64,000 bases of DNA from an uncultured Arenicella sp. (GTDB lineage: Bacteria; Pseudomonadota; Gammaproteobacteria; Arenicellales; Arenicellaceae): positions 1 to 64,000 of the forward strand of contig CANMNN010000025.1 in NCBI GenBank assembly GCA_947499305.1, in the 5' to 3' direction. Below the pieces are notes generated by a model, which saw only the letters and a program-made list of their open reading frames with translations, was not told the origin of the DNA and did not search any database. Numbering within the stretch: position 1 is the first letter of the stretch; each line of letters begins with the position of its first letter. Both the position numbers and the translations under genes were made by a program. Below, in pieces: positions 1-8,245 of this stretch.

Positions 1-312
1 TTTATAAAGCGACTCGCTTTCCACAGGCTGAGACATGCGTTCAACCATTTTCTCCAAGCCTTGGCCAAATTTAGGGATCGAATCTGCTTGTGAATCTTGA
101 TTAGCTTGCTGATCTTTATCAGGTTCTGGGGCTATAGCCGAATCGATGGCGTCTTCAGTTTTTTCACCCGCTTTATCAGCTGCTTTGTTGATGATCGTGT
201 CTTTAACCCTCTCTTGTACGCGATCGGCTAGCTTATCCAGAAATCCCGCTTGGGCATCTAATGGCATATGGGCGAAAGTTAGGCTGGCGATCACTAAAAA
301 GATCGGTTTCAT
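1..312 (-). CDS. Exported hypothetical protein, N-terminal part (left-edge partial)
   Basis: The reading frame runs off the left edge; 104 codons are visible. It opens MKPIFLVIASLTFAHMPLDA, a short hydrophobic signal peptide probably cleaved after an Ala-Gln-Ala stretch. What follows is charged, helical and low in complexity (KLADRVQERVKDT, then Ala/Glu/Asp/Gln-rich). The ATG is preceded by AAGGAG at good spacing, which supports the start. I recognise no domain, and the C-terminus is missing. It is probably a periplasmic or surface protein, but no function can be assigned. Confidence 0.6.
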   Translation of the reverse strand, partial: MKPIFLVIASLTFAHMPLDAQAGFLDKLADRVQERVKDTIINKAADKAGEKTEDAIDSAIAPEPDKDQQANQDSQADSIPKFGQGLEKMVERMSQPVESESLYK

Positions 313-729
313 GGCTTCTCCTTAAGTTTTATAGTTTGGCTTTATAGTTTGGTTCTATAGAAATCGTCGGAAATTAAGCAGCTCTAAAACAAACTGCATG
401 CAGTTAGATTCGCACTTCGGGCACATTTGTAGTGCAAAACAGTTTGTCAAACTGCTTAGAATCCATTTTTCTGGTTATGGTTGGTTTACTCAGGTGAAAG
501 TCAATTCTTCTCTATCTCTGTTGTCAATAAATCGGTCGTTTTCAGTCAAGTTGAATTCGTTGTTTTATCGGGTAATTTTGTAACCACAAATTTAAAATCC
601 TTGAGCTTTTCATCATCATCAATACTCGTTAAACTAACTAAACGATAAAAAACGAGTTATCCGGACATTTTTTTATCGAATCGACCAAATTAAATTGGGG
701 GTCTGAAGATTTTAGGAGAATGTAAGGAT
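313..729. other. Intergenic region with an inverted repeat, no gene seen
   Basis: This divergent gap holds no convincing coding sequence; a 61-codon plus-strand frame from 398 has no ribosome binding site and no protein-like composition. An inverted repeat lies at 624-657 (ACTCGTT, 20 nt, AACGAGT). It sits about 75 bp before the sigma-factor start, so it could be an operator or a weak hairpin. The region must contain promoters for the left exported gene and the sigma factor, but no clear -35/-10 pair can be named. Confidence 0.5.
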
Positions 730-1248
730 TTGGATACCAGTTCAGCTACAGAGTTATTGGTGAGTAAGCACTATGACACCCTAAAGTGGCTTGCTCGAGA
801 GAGACGTCGAAGATCAAAGCACGACCATACGATGATGACCACAGATATCCTTCACGAGAGCTGGCTGAAGATACGTGAAAGCTCTGATTGGCGTGATGAA
901 AATCATTTTCTTAAATCAGCAGCCCAGGCTATGCGCCATGTATTAGTCGATTATGCAAGGGCTAAAATGACAAACAAGCGAGCCCACAATGGGAAATATT
1001 CGATAGATGAAATGAGCGAATATTTACCCGAGTTCAGCGAGAGTCCGGAACAGATTGTCGCCATATCTGATTTGCGTGATAGATTGAAAAAAATCAACAC
1101 TCGCTATAAAGATGTATTGGACCTAAGATATTTTGGTGGATTTACTGAGGAAGAAGCGGCAAGAATTTTGGATGTGAGCGCCAGAACAATACGCAGAGAC
1201 TGGGTTTTTATCAAAGCTTGGATCGCCCATGCGTTAGAGGAAACTTGA
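730..1248 (+). CDS. ECF-type RNA polymerase sigma factor
   Basis: This 172-residue protein matches the Sigma70_ECF family usually found beside Ser/Thr kinases. Region 2 covers about residues 12-80, with TTDILHESWLKI and the family hallmark HFLKSAAQAMRHVLVDYAR. Region 4 covers about 113-170, with the helix-turn-helix EEEAARILDVSARTIRRDW. It should direct core polymerase to a small regulon. The acidic run common in ECF region 2.2 (DAED-like) is mostly replaced by MMTTD; in related sigma factors such a change is linked to activation by kinase phosphorylation (family knowledge, inferred here). The start is TTG, with AGGAG at 714-718. An out-of-frame ATG-TAA lies between that site and the start. 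The neighbouring kinase converges on it. Confidence 0.88.
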   Translation: MDTSSATELLVSKHYDTLKWLARERRRRSKHDHTMMTTDILHESWLKIRESSDWRDENHFLKSAAQAMRHVLVDYARAKMTNKRAHNGKYSIDEMSEYLPEFSESPEQIVAISDLRDRLKKINTRYKDVLDLRYFGGFTEEEAARILDVSARTIRRDWVFIKAWIAHALEET

Positions 1249-1429
1249 GTGAGCATCAATAGGCTTTACCTCTTCGGAGAGGCACTCAATAGATGAGTAT
1301 TTTGAGTTGATTGAACAAGCTCCGCTGTCTGAAGACGTATTAGATGGCTACTTTCCTGAGAGTGGGCGTATTCAGAGTGCGAATTACAATTTAGACTCAG
1401 AACTCCAGAACCTAAAAGGATGCCTCTGA
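1249..1429 (+). pseudogene. Possible decayed ORF downstream of the sigma factor
   Basis: Directly after the sigma-factor stop, GTG at 1249 opens a short frame (INRLYLFGEALNR) that ends at 1294-1296. A different frame then reads protein-like sequence to a TGA at 1427-1429 (DEYFELIEQAPLSEDVLDGY, then FPESGRIQSANYNLD), but it has no start of its own. The acidic, compositionally normal peptide and the one-base frame change suggest a small, once translationally coupled gene that was broken. It could equally be chance coding potential. I recognise no family. Confidence 0.3.
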
Positions 1430-1448
1430 ATCACACAGATCATGGCAC

Positions 1449-3788
1449 CTAATATGATTTTAGTGCCTCTAATCGCTTTTGAGAAATTGCTAGCAGATCT
1501 GGTCTACGTTGATCTTTTGATAATATTTTGATTGACCGTTCCAATTCTTCCATGGCCTCATCTTTGCGCCCGAGGTCACCAAGTAAATCACCCCTGTGAA
1601 AATAATACTGACTCTCGATGATTAAGCTATCCCCGTTTAGTTTTCCACTGGACTCAGCGATTTTTTCCATGCGCTCCAAAGCTTCATCCGGATTTTGTAG
1701 GAGCGCAGAAATCTTCTCTCTTTCAATCTTGGCAATAAAATACATATTGGAATTTTCTACATCATATTCTGACAGTAACTCTATCGCAACGTCATAATGA
1801 TTAAGCGCCACATCGAATTTCCTCTCACCTTTGAGTAAGCGTCCGTGCATACGATGCGCCAATCCTAATTCCATAGACGGGCCAATTGTGTCCTTATAAG
1901 ATTGAATAAGAGTTTCATTTTTGGATAGAGCTTTCTTAGGATTTCCCGCACGCATATAGGCCCCAACGAGATTATTAATAAAGACGCTTTCGCGAAGTAT
2001 CTTTACCCCTTTAATGTCACCCGAAATTTCCAAGAGTTTCTCAAGATTTTCAATGGCCAGCTCATTTTCATTCAGCAGCAAAGCCAGAAAAGACGCAGAA
2101 TCCAATAATCCAACGACTTCGTTTCTAGATAAGTCATCTGACAATTCCCGATTATCGGCCTCCTCTAAAAGCCCGATCATGGCTGCGCGCATGTTTTCGG
2201 GGTCACCGCTTTGCTCGCTGAGCTGGGCCTTGGCCAGTAATAATTCATAGCGGAAAACATCCGGCGCGTTTTCCATACTTTTGATGGCGCGATTGTAATT
2301 TTCAACAGACGTTTCAACATCACCCGAAAAATATGCAAAGTTTGCATTCATGGTCAATGACGGAGCCAAAACTCGCGTTTCTGCTGCGTCTTTAGCAACA
2401 ATGACCGCCAACGCGTCTTGTGTTCTTTTGAGGTCACTCCGTGACCCGTGAAGATGTGCGAGCGAATATAATTTCGCGGCGGCGCGCTCTGGCGCCAGCT
2501 GAAATTCCTCTATCGCTTCCGACTGCGTTTTGTCGATGATGCTTAGCAAGTCGACTTCGTCATCCCTACTTTCTTCCAAAGCTTGGCCGATTACATCTCG
2601 CAAGGTCGTGCGCGATGCTGTTGCGAGGTATCGTTGATGGTTTGCTTTTTCCAAGGCGATGTTGCGTGCTTCTAAAGCCGACTGTGCCCGGAGCATTTGC
2701 GTATAAATACCGATCCCACCAACCCCAAGAGCGATCAATAATAGGCTCGAAGCAATGGAAGCAAATTTATTGCGCGCAACAAATTTACTTAACTTATAGC
2801 CACGACCACCATCACGTGCAGCAATAGGCTCTATATTCTGGAAATGCTCGATATCCGCATGTAAAAGAGCGACCGAGGCATATCTCTCAGATGGCTCCGC
2901 CCGCATAGACTTGGCTATGATGGCCTTCAAATCTGCTGGCAGTGAGGTATCTATATTATTCTCTGCAGATACTCTCTTGCCCGTTAGAAGCTCATGCATA
3001 ACACAGCCAAGTGCATATATATCGGTCGCAACTGACACCGGCCCTCCCGTCAGTTGCTCTGGCGCAGCATAGGCCCGCGTCAAAGGCACTGCCCCTGATG
3101 TAGTGTTCTCATGATCAATATTGCCTGCCACGCCAAAATCGATGAGCTTTATTTGATTGTTTTCCCCAACCAAAATGTTGGTCGGCTTGATATCTCTATG
3201 TAGCACTAATCGCCCGTGGGCATGGGTAACAGATTTGCACAGACGAGAGAATAAGTTCAATCGGGCTTTAAGAGGAAGATTTTTTTCAGTCGCATAAACG
3301 GTTAAAGGCTGTCCAGAAATATACTCAATCACCATATAAGGATTACCCTGAGGGGTTTGTCCTCCGTCAATAAGCCGACCAATATTCGGATGCTCCAACC
3401 TCGCCAATATTTTGCGTTCTAGTTCAAAACGCTTTAGATAATACAGATCTTTTGTACGCGCGACTTTTAAAGCGCCAATTTGCTCAAAAGCCTCAGAACT
3501 GCGGCTTACCTTGTAGACTTCTCCCATACCTCCAGAGCCGATCAGCTCTCCAATGTGCCAAGGGCCAATATCATCACCTTTCTCAAATGATGGTGAAAAA
3601 GGTTCAAGCCCAATAGATGTACTCATGAAATCAGCCGACACTTCTGCCGCGCGAACAAGTTTTAACGCGTCAGTATATTCATTATCGTTTTCAGCGACCT
3701 CTTTGAGATAGCGTTCACGCCTATTATTAGGCTTCTCCATAGCCGCATGGAATAAAGTTTCAACCCGTGTCCATTTTTTATTTTTCAT
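1449..3788 (-). CDS. Membrane-anchored Ser/Thr protein kinase with C-terminal helical repeats
   Basis: The kinase phosphorylates proteins on Ser/Thr; the catalytic domain is predicted cytoplasmic. Numbering from the ATG at 3821, the order is: a short helical N-terminal region typical of sigma-linked kinases; P-loop GSGGMGEVY (95-103); lysine in GALKVAR (119); catalytic HRDIKPTN (208-215); DFG (228-230); APE (253-255); one membrane helix (about 353-373); then roughly 400 residues of TPR-like helices. All catalytic motifs are intact. I prefer the ATG at 3788 (MKNKKWTRVE), which has GAGAG ahead of it and removes 11 unlikely residues. It converges on the ECF sigma factor at 730-1248. Kinases of this layout commonly act on their neighbouring ECF factor; that partnership is inferred. 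Confidence 0.9.
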   Translation of the reverse strand: MKNKKWTRVETLFHAAMEKPNNRRERYLKEVAENDNEYTDALKLVRAAEVSADFMSTSIGLEPFSPSFEKGDDIGPWHIGELIGSGGMGEVYKVSRSSEAFEQIGALKVARTKDLYYLKRFELERKILARLEHPNIGRLIDGGQTPQGNPYMVIEYISGQPLTVYATEKNLPLKARLNLFSRLCKSVTHAHGRLVLHRDIKPTNILVGENNQIKLIDFGVAGNIDHENTTSGAVPLTRAYAAPEQLTGGPVSVATDIYALGCVMHELLTGKRVSAENNIDTSLPADLKAIIAKSMRAEPSERYASVALLHADIEHFQNIEPIAARDGGRGYKLSKFVARNKFASIASSLLLIALGVGGIGIYTQMLRAQSALEARNIALEKANHQRYLATASRTTLRDVIGQALEESRDDEVDLLSIIDKTQSEAIEEFQLAPERAAAKLYSLAHLHGSRSDLKRTQDALAVIVAKDAAETRVLAPSLTMNANFAYFSGDVETSVENYNRAIKSMENAPDVFRYELLLAKAQLSEQSGDPENMRAAMIGLLEEADNRELSDDLSRNEVVGLLDSASFLALLLNENELAIENLEKLLEISGDIKGVKILRESVFINNLVGAYMRAGNPKKALSKNETLIQSYKDTIGPSMELGLAHRMHGRLLKGERKFDVALNHYDVAIELLSEYDVENSNMYFIAKIEREKISALLQNPDEALERMEKIAESSGKLNGDSLIIESQYYFHRGDLLGDLGRKDEAMEELERSIKILSKDQRRPDLLAISQKRLEALKSY

Positions 3789-4292
3789 GACTACGCTCTC
3801 ATTAAAAATCTGTATAAGCAAAAATATGAAGACACAATATCAAAAAAGGACCCAATATATACCACCCTCCAGCGTGAAAATTAACTTTCAAAGTCACAAT
3901 CAGAAAAGGGCTGTCCTGACCCGATTAGATACCTACGATTACCTTTGGCCCCATTCAACTCCTAAGTCTTAATCATTAGTATTTATAATCCCAGCATCTA
4001 CACTTTTTAATCTCATCTTTTGTGGAATGGAAACAAGAAAAAATCATTAAGTGCGTGCCCAATGATTAATTCTAATATCCTTACAAGCTGCCTCGATTGA
4101 AGACAAACGGTAACATATATGCGATTTAAACTAAAAGCATCTAACTCGCAGAGTCAAGTCTCGCCCCTTTTCATATCAATTTTTTGAAAGACAAAACGTA
4201 AGACCCGCCCGCTTTTTTCCATACTAGAGCGAATCAGAAATCAAAGACCTGCCCCCTTTTTTGCCCCCCCCTTTTTTTGCTTGGTTTTCGCT
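3789..4292. other. AT-rich intergenic region with repeated C-rich motifs
   Basis: No gene is supported. The right half carries three related short motifs: AGTCTCGCCCCTTTT (about 4155-4169), AAGACCCGCCCGCTTTTTT (about 4200-4218) and AAGACCTGCCCCCTTTTTT (about 4243-4261). A run of eight C and seven T follows. A similar AAGACCTGACCCC occurs at 6606-6618. They resemble the AGACCTGACCCC motif often seen around REP-associated transposases, but no transposase is present. The left half should hold the kinase promoter. Confidence 0.5.
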
Positions 4293-4970
4293 CTATGGGC
4301 TCACAACGGGAGCAAGTGTCACAAACATGGGGGAAAATATCTTAGTTATGCTCAACATATCTAAAATTAAAATACACTCGAAAAGAACCACAGTTGTTGG
4401 TATCACATAAGGACCAAGGTATTTACAACGTGCTTTCACGCGCAACCAAATTAGACCAATCCAACCCCAAACGTCTAACTGCCTCAACTCGACTTTTTTA
4501 ATAACTGCATAGTGGTAGTCGGTTCTAGAATGGTTTTCAACATCCACTTGAATGGAATTGTATTCGGCTTGGATATCATGAATTTTTATCAGATCACTAG
4601 GATCCGCATTACTCAACCTGATCGTTAAGACTTTCTCAAGCTTTTTTATTTCATCTCCACACGAGTTTAGATACACGGCGCGGATACCGTAGCGTGATTG
4701 AGAGTTGATAACAGAGAAAATCAGAACCGCAACAGCGATAAACAGTTGTAGCATATTGAGGACTTCGTTTGGGAATGCGAGCTTTAAACTAGTCGCTTGC
4801 ATCAGCGGAATAAATATTAACCCCATAGATAAAGCGATCGTAGCTTGAAATGAAAATATACTTCGATATTTTAAGCGAGCGCCTGCCTCATATCGGCAAA
4901 TAGAAGCAGTGCTAAGAGACTTTAAAAAACGCTCTGCAACCTCTCTTTTTACATCGACTTCCTCAATCAT
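4293..4970 (-). CDS. SLATT-domain membrane protein (SLATT_5-like)
   Basis: This 225-residue membrane protein matches what I know of SLATT proteins, a group of predicted 2-TM pore-forming effectors from bacterial conflict systems. Features in order: N-terminal helix with RYEAGARLKYRS (26-37); TM1 about 41-60; TM2 about 72-91; the linker RYGIRAVYLNSCGDEIKKLE; and YNSIQVDVENHSRTDY (137-152), close to the SLATT_5 Y-N...ENH...DY signature. A further TM lies at about 187-208. Family-5 members are often tied to reverse transcriptases, but none is present here. It is the last gene of a same-strand block (ATPase, 4-TM protein, TonB-like protein). An effector role is inferred, not shown. Confidence 0.75.
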   Translation of the reverse strand: MIEEVDVKREVAERFLKSLSTASICRYEAGARLKYRSIFSFQATIALSMGLIFIPLMQATSLKLAFPNEVLNMLQLFIAVAVLIFSVINSQSRYGIRAVYLNSCGDEIKKLEKVLTIRLSNADPSDLIKIHDIQAEYNSIQVDVENHSRTDYHYAVIKKVELRQLDVWGWIGLIWLRVKARCKYLGPYVIPTTVVLFECILILDMLSITKIFSPMFVTLAPVVSP

Positions 4971-5082
4971 GCTTTCCTCCTATCAGTTTGACGGCGTATA
5001 GCCAGAAAATCTAATAAATCACAGACTATTAGAAGATTCTATTGGACTAAAGGCCTAAGTATTCAGGCTGCCGCATAAAAAA

Positions 5083-5778
5083 TCAAAAGTCGATGAATAA
5101 GAAAGTATTTGATTCAACCGGCTTGCCATTAACAAACGCCGGCAAATATTTATCTTGCGCGAGATCGTCAACAAAACCTTTTTTGCAACTTTCTTTTAGG
5201 CTCTCTGATTGGACGACATCTATCTGATTTGGCAACCCAGTATCAGATATCACTAGTTTCAAAACAAACTTAGTTTCTCCAGCATGGCATCCGGCTCTCC
5301 CTCGATGTCCATCTTTATACTGTTGGGCTTGGGTATAGTCATCACCATACTTGCGGCTGTCCCAACCCTGATTTGGATAGAGGCGTAACTCAGAGCCTTT
5401 CGAATCTTTTTTTAACACTACTCGAAAATTTAATATCACCGAGATAGGTGAATCATTAACCATTGCTGGCTCTGCTTTTATTTTTCTCAGAGTGCGCAAG
5501 AGTGATTTTCTAACCTTCCAAGCCGCGCTCCCTCCTTTTCCAACCGAGCACCTTTTGGACGAGAGCTTTCCATGTTCATTAACTGTTGCAGAGCATTTAA
5601 TCTCACCGCTGATCTTCTCGAGCTTAGTACTAAACTGAATTCCTTCGATTAACTCCAATGCGTCATGAGAGAAAGAAGCTGGGCGAAACTTTTGATCAGC
5701 GTGCGCGTTCTGCATTAGACAAAGAACACCAAATACGAGAGCTAGGCCAAAGCTGTGTCCCTTTTTAAGGTTCTTCAA
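5083..5778 (-). CDS. Exported protein with two TonB-C-like lobes
   Basis: A 231-residue secreted protein. The signal peptide is residues 1-27 (LALVFGVLCLMQNAHA, then D). Two halves (about 30-125 and 160-231) each look like the TonB C-terminal fold: a strand with GEIKCSATVNEHGKLSS, and a strand with KFVLKLVISDTGLPNQI, each followed by a VxxS-type helix and a proline-rich KAEPA or YLPAF segment. There is no membrane anchor and no proline-rich linker, so it is not a usual TonB. Paired cysteines in each lobe could form disulphides. It lies 48 bp after the 4-TM gene and 112 bp before the SLATT gene, probably in one transcript. Function unknown. Confidence 0.65.
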   Translation of the reverse strand: MKNLKKGHSFGLALVFGVLCLMQNAHADQKFRPASFSHDALELIEGIQFSTKLEKISGEIKCSATVNEHGKLSSKRCSVGKGGSAAWKVRKSLLRTLRKIKAEPAMVNDSPISVILNFRVVLKKDSKGSELRLYPNQGWDSRKYGDDYTQAQQYKDGHRGRAGCHAGETKFVLKLVISDTGLPNQIDVVQSESLKESCKKGFVDDLAQDKYLPAFVNGKPVESNTFLFIDF

Positions 5779-5826
5779 TTATTAATTCACCACAATATAT
5801 TTAGTCAGGCGTTTAGAACACTGCTA

Positions 5827-6516
5827 CTAGGTCTTATCTTCTCGTATCTCGATATAGTCACTGAGTATCGATTTATACTCTTCAAACTTAACGGATGTTT
5901 CAGTTAATTTAAAACAAACAAAATAGATGCCTATCAAAGCAAACGCGGCGATTGATACTAAGGAAAAACCGTTATCGCTGTTTAACTTTGCAATCATCAC
6001 CAACACTGCAAGCACTGCAGGCAAGAGACCAACCTTGGTTAGCACACCAACCAACATGCTCGATATCGATTCAATGAGCGACTTCTTGCGAGTGAAATAG
6101 TTTCTAATTTGAATCACTGCATCTAGGGGGTACTTATCAAACCTTGCGTATAAGGCAATCTCATCTTTGAGTATTTGATCTGACGCATTTAAAAAATCAG
6201 CAACTGGGTCTTTTAGAAAAGACCTGAATTCTTTATTTCGGGAAACTTTAAAGCAGGTAAAAATAACAGCCACTACCAAACTGACTAAAAATATAATTAA
6301 GTAAACCAGCGTATACTCAGATGGAATAGTTATCTCATGGCGAACAGCTAAATAGCCAATTAGAAAAAGGAATATTCCAAAGACCCAAATCCAAAACGAC
6401 ACCCTAGTCGACAGTGATCTTTTTTTGTTTTCCTCAACTTGACTCATCTCTTCTCGATACGAAATCAATTCAGCCAAGACACCTCTAGCATCAAGTTCCT
6501 TTTCATTGTTTTCCAT
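5827..6516 (-). CDS. Four-TM membrane protein of unknown function
   Basis: A 229-residue protein. A charged N-terminal helix (ENNEKELDARGVLAELISYR) precedes TM1 (about 40-57) and TM2 (70-89). A cytoplasmic stretch of about 65 residues follows (FRSFLKDPVADFLNASDQIL), then TM3 (155-176), TM4 (185-203) and a short acidic tail. I recognise no family. The paired membrane hairpins around a soluble middle resemble membrane partners found next to ATPases in accessory cassettes, but this is only a resemblance. It sits between the ATPase and the exported TonB-like protein on the same strand, and the encoded proteins together span cytoplasm, membrane and periplasm. Confidence 0.6.
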   Translation of the reverse strand: MENNEKELDARGVLAELISYREEMSQVEENKKRSLSTRVSFWIWVFGIFLFLIGYLAVRHEITIPSEYTLVYLIIFLVSLVVAVIFTCFKVSRNKEFRSFLKDPVADFLNASDQILKDEIALYARFDKYPLDAVIQIRNYFTRKKSLIESISSMLVGVLTKVGLLPAVLAVLVMIAKLNSDNGFSLVSIAAFALIGIYFVCFKLTETSVKFEEYKSILSDYIEIREDKT

Positions 6517-6612
6517 TTTTAAACAATCCTTTTAGTTACATTCCTTAAGATTAAAGCGATTAATAAATCTTATGCTAATCACGATTGCTTGCTATAGCAA
6601 AAAACAAGACCT

Positions 6613-6648
6613 GACCCCGTTCTGGCTTTAGACCCCGTTCTGGCTTTA
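6613..6648. repeat. Two perfect tandem copies of an 18-bp unit
   Basis: GACCCCGTTCTGGCTTTA occurs twice back to back, at 6613-6630 and 6631-6648. It ends one base before the ATPase stop codon at 6650-6652. The first copy is preceded by AAGACCT, making the AGACCTGACCCC motif also seen in altered form at 4150-4260. The array lies between the ATPase and the 4-TM gene, so it is in any shared mRNA. Confidence 0.85.
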
Positions 6649-6649
6649 T

Positions 6650-7960
6650 CTAAAACTTCCGTAGATTTACGTATAGTCGAAAAACAGGGTTAACGAACTC
6701 GTAAACTCCTTGCCCTTCTTCTATACGACGTAAAACTGGCCCAAATTTTTGGTCCAACAACCTTGGTAGGTTTTGATCCAAGTAGTCAACATCGAAATCT
6801 TCAGCATCTTTTCTAACGGTCTTTAAAAAGATACGACCTACGTCTTCATGAAACAACGTTTGCTCTTCGGGACTCTCTGCAAGTAAATGTAATAGCATTT
6901 GCCTATTATCAGTTTGCCCTATTGCTCTTTGATAAGCGCTTTCGAGCGTCGGGAAAGCGATACCATTTTTAATGTCGTCTAAAACAGATTCATAGATAGC
7001 TCTATCGACGTTAGTCTGCCCAGATTGACCTGCCTTATTCACGCAAGACTTACCTATCATTTGAATAAAATAAGGGTAACCCTGTGATGCTGATACAATG
7101 TCTAGCTTTACTTGAGCGTCTATCGTTAATGCATCTCCAAAAAGGTCTTCGGCCTTATCCAAGATCGCGATAGCTTCTTTAGTTGGCATCGTCTTAACAT
7201 GCACAGCACCTTGTTCCAACAACCTTTCAACAGAAGCATGATCTTCAATCAGATCTGCTAGGTCTTGACCGATTCCGCATATGCCAAACTTAACATCCGA
7301 GGAACTTAGAGATTTTATAATTGAACCGACACCATCTTTGTTCTGAAGGACATCAAACTCATCTAGAAGAATAAGCAATCCATGTCTATTCATCTTGTTC
7401 TTAACTTGCTCTTGGACTACTGATGCAATAAAGTTTCTAAAGGTTTGAATATTATCGCCCTCAACAACACTAGAGTACTTTTGACTTTCAACTCCCTTAG
7501 CGCCCCAGTTAACTACCTTCAAATCAGCGCCAGCACTAACCTCCTTAGTTCTAGTGAATTCAACGACTTCTTTGCCTTGAGATGGTACGAGACGCAATAG
7601 GCCGTCCTCTTCATTGGAATCATTGCACAATCTATTGATTAACGACTCACCAGAATCTATTAACGAATCACAAGTATAAAACACTGTAAGGTATGTTCGC
7701 GGATCACTCGGGATTTCATGGTGCAGCCCGGCATTAGTAGCTAACGTATAGTCTCCTAAAGCCATTTGTTGTAACTGCCTAAGTAAAGAAGACTTACCAA
7801 CACCTCTCTTTCCATATATCGCTATCAAACTGTTTGGCGAATTTATTGCCTGCATACAGGACCGAATTAAATCCTGCCTCCCGATAAATCTATTCGGGTC
7901 CTTTATAACATCCGATGTAAAACCAATCTCGGGATCTAGCATAGTCTTAGTCTCGCTCAC
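6650..7960 (-). CDS. P-loop AAA/STAND-like ATPase
   Basis: A 436-residue cytoplasmic ATPase. It begins with a family-typical lead-in (DPNRFIGRQDLIRSCMQAI), Walker A GKRGVGKSS (50-58) and Walker B LILLDEFD (about 196-203). A sensor-like segment (VKFGICGIGQDLADLI) follows, then a helical lid (ASQGYPYFIQMIGKSC) and a winged-helix-like C-terminus ending FVNPVFRLYVNLRKF. The layout is that of Orc1/Cdc6-like or STAND ATPases used as switches or sensors; no enzymatic output domain is attached. It is the first gene of the minus-strand block leading to the SLATT protein, so it may be the regulator of that putative effector. No substrate or trigger can be named. Confidence 0.75.
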   Translation of the reverse strand: MSETKTMLDPEIGFTSDVIKDPNRFIGRQDLIRSCMQAINSPNSLIAIYGKRGVGKSSLLRQLQQMALGDYTLATNAGLHHEIPSDPRTYLTVFYTCDSLIDSGESLINRLCNDSNEEDGLLRLVPSQGKEVVEFTRTKEVSAGADLKVVNWGAKGVESQKYSSVVEGDNIQTFRNFIASVVQEQVKNKMNRHGLLILLDEFDVLQNKDGVGSIIKSLSSSDVKFGICGIGQDLADLIEDHASVERLLEQGAVHVKTMPTKEAIAILDKAEDLFGDALTIDAQVKLDIVSASQGYPYFIQMIGKSCVNKAGQSGQTNVDRAIYESVLDDIKNGIAFPTLESAYQRAIGQTDNRQMLLHLLAESPEEQTLFHEDVGRIFLKTVRKDAEDFDVDYLDQNLPRLLDQKFGPVLRRIEEGQGVYEFVNPVFRLYVNLRKF

Positions 7961-8130
7961 ACGGAGTGTGAATCCTTGAAATTAATAACAGTCAAAAGGC
8001 GTAGTGCTCCTCTACTAAACCTTAACGAATTTTTCTTTTTGCTTAACACTCAATCATCAATAACCTGCGGGCTCAGGTCCTGCGCTTTGCCTTTTATTTA
8101 AGAAACCCTATCTTGTATCATCTGACCAAG

Positions 8131-8233
8131 CCAAAATCGCTTAGGCTAGACGGGCGATGTTCTGAGGTGAGGAGTATACTGTAGTATGTGACGAGCCTCA
8201 GATTATCGCCCAACAACGCATAAGCGTTTTTGG
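8131..8233 (-). repeat. Long imperfect palindrome, copy 1 (after nrdJb)
   Basis: Outer arms at 8131-8146 and 8218-8233 pair at 14 of 16 positions; inner arms at 8152-8167 and 8196-8211 also pair at 14 of 16. The tip is TGAGGAGTATACTGTAGTAT followed by GTGACGAG. It starts 13 nt after the nrdJb stop, so the transcript would end in a hairpin of about 100 nt. The tip resembles that of copy 2 at 9081-9189 while the stems differ. Confidence 0.8.
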
Positions 8234-8245
8234 CGCCGTGTCAAA

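Noticed and set aside
398..583. 61-codon plus-strand frame before the sigma factor
   Set aside because: No ribosome site, Ser/Phe-rich chance composition, and it lies in a promoter region.
3787..3972. 61-codon plus-strand frame opposite the kinase start
   Set aside because: Overlaps the kinase translation start and has no supporting signal.
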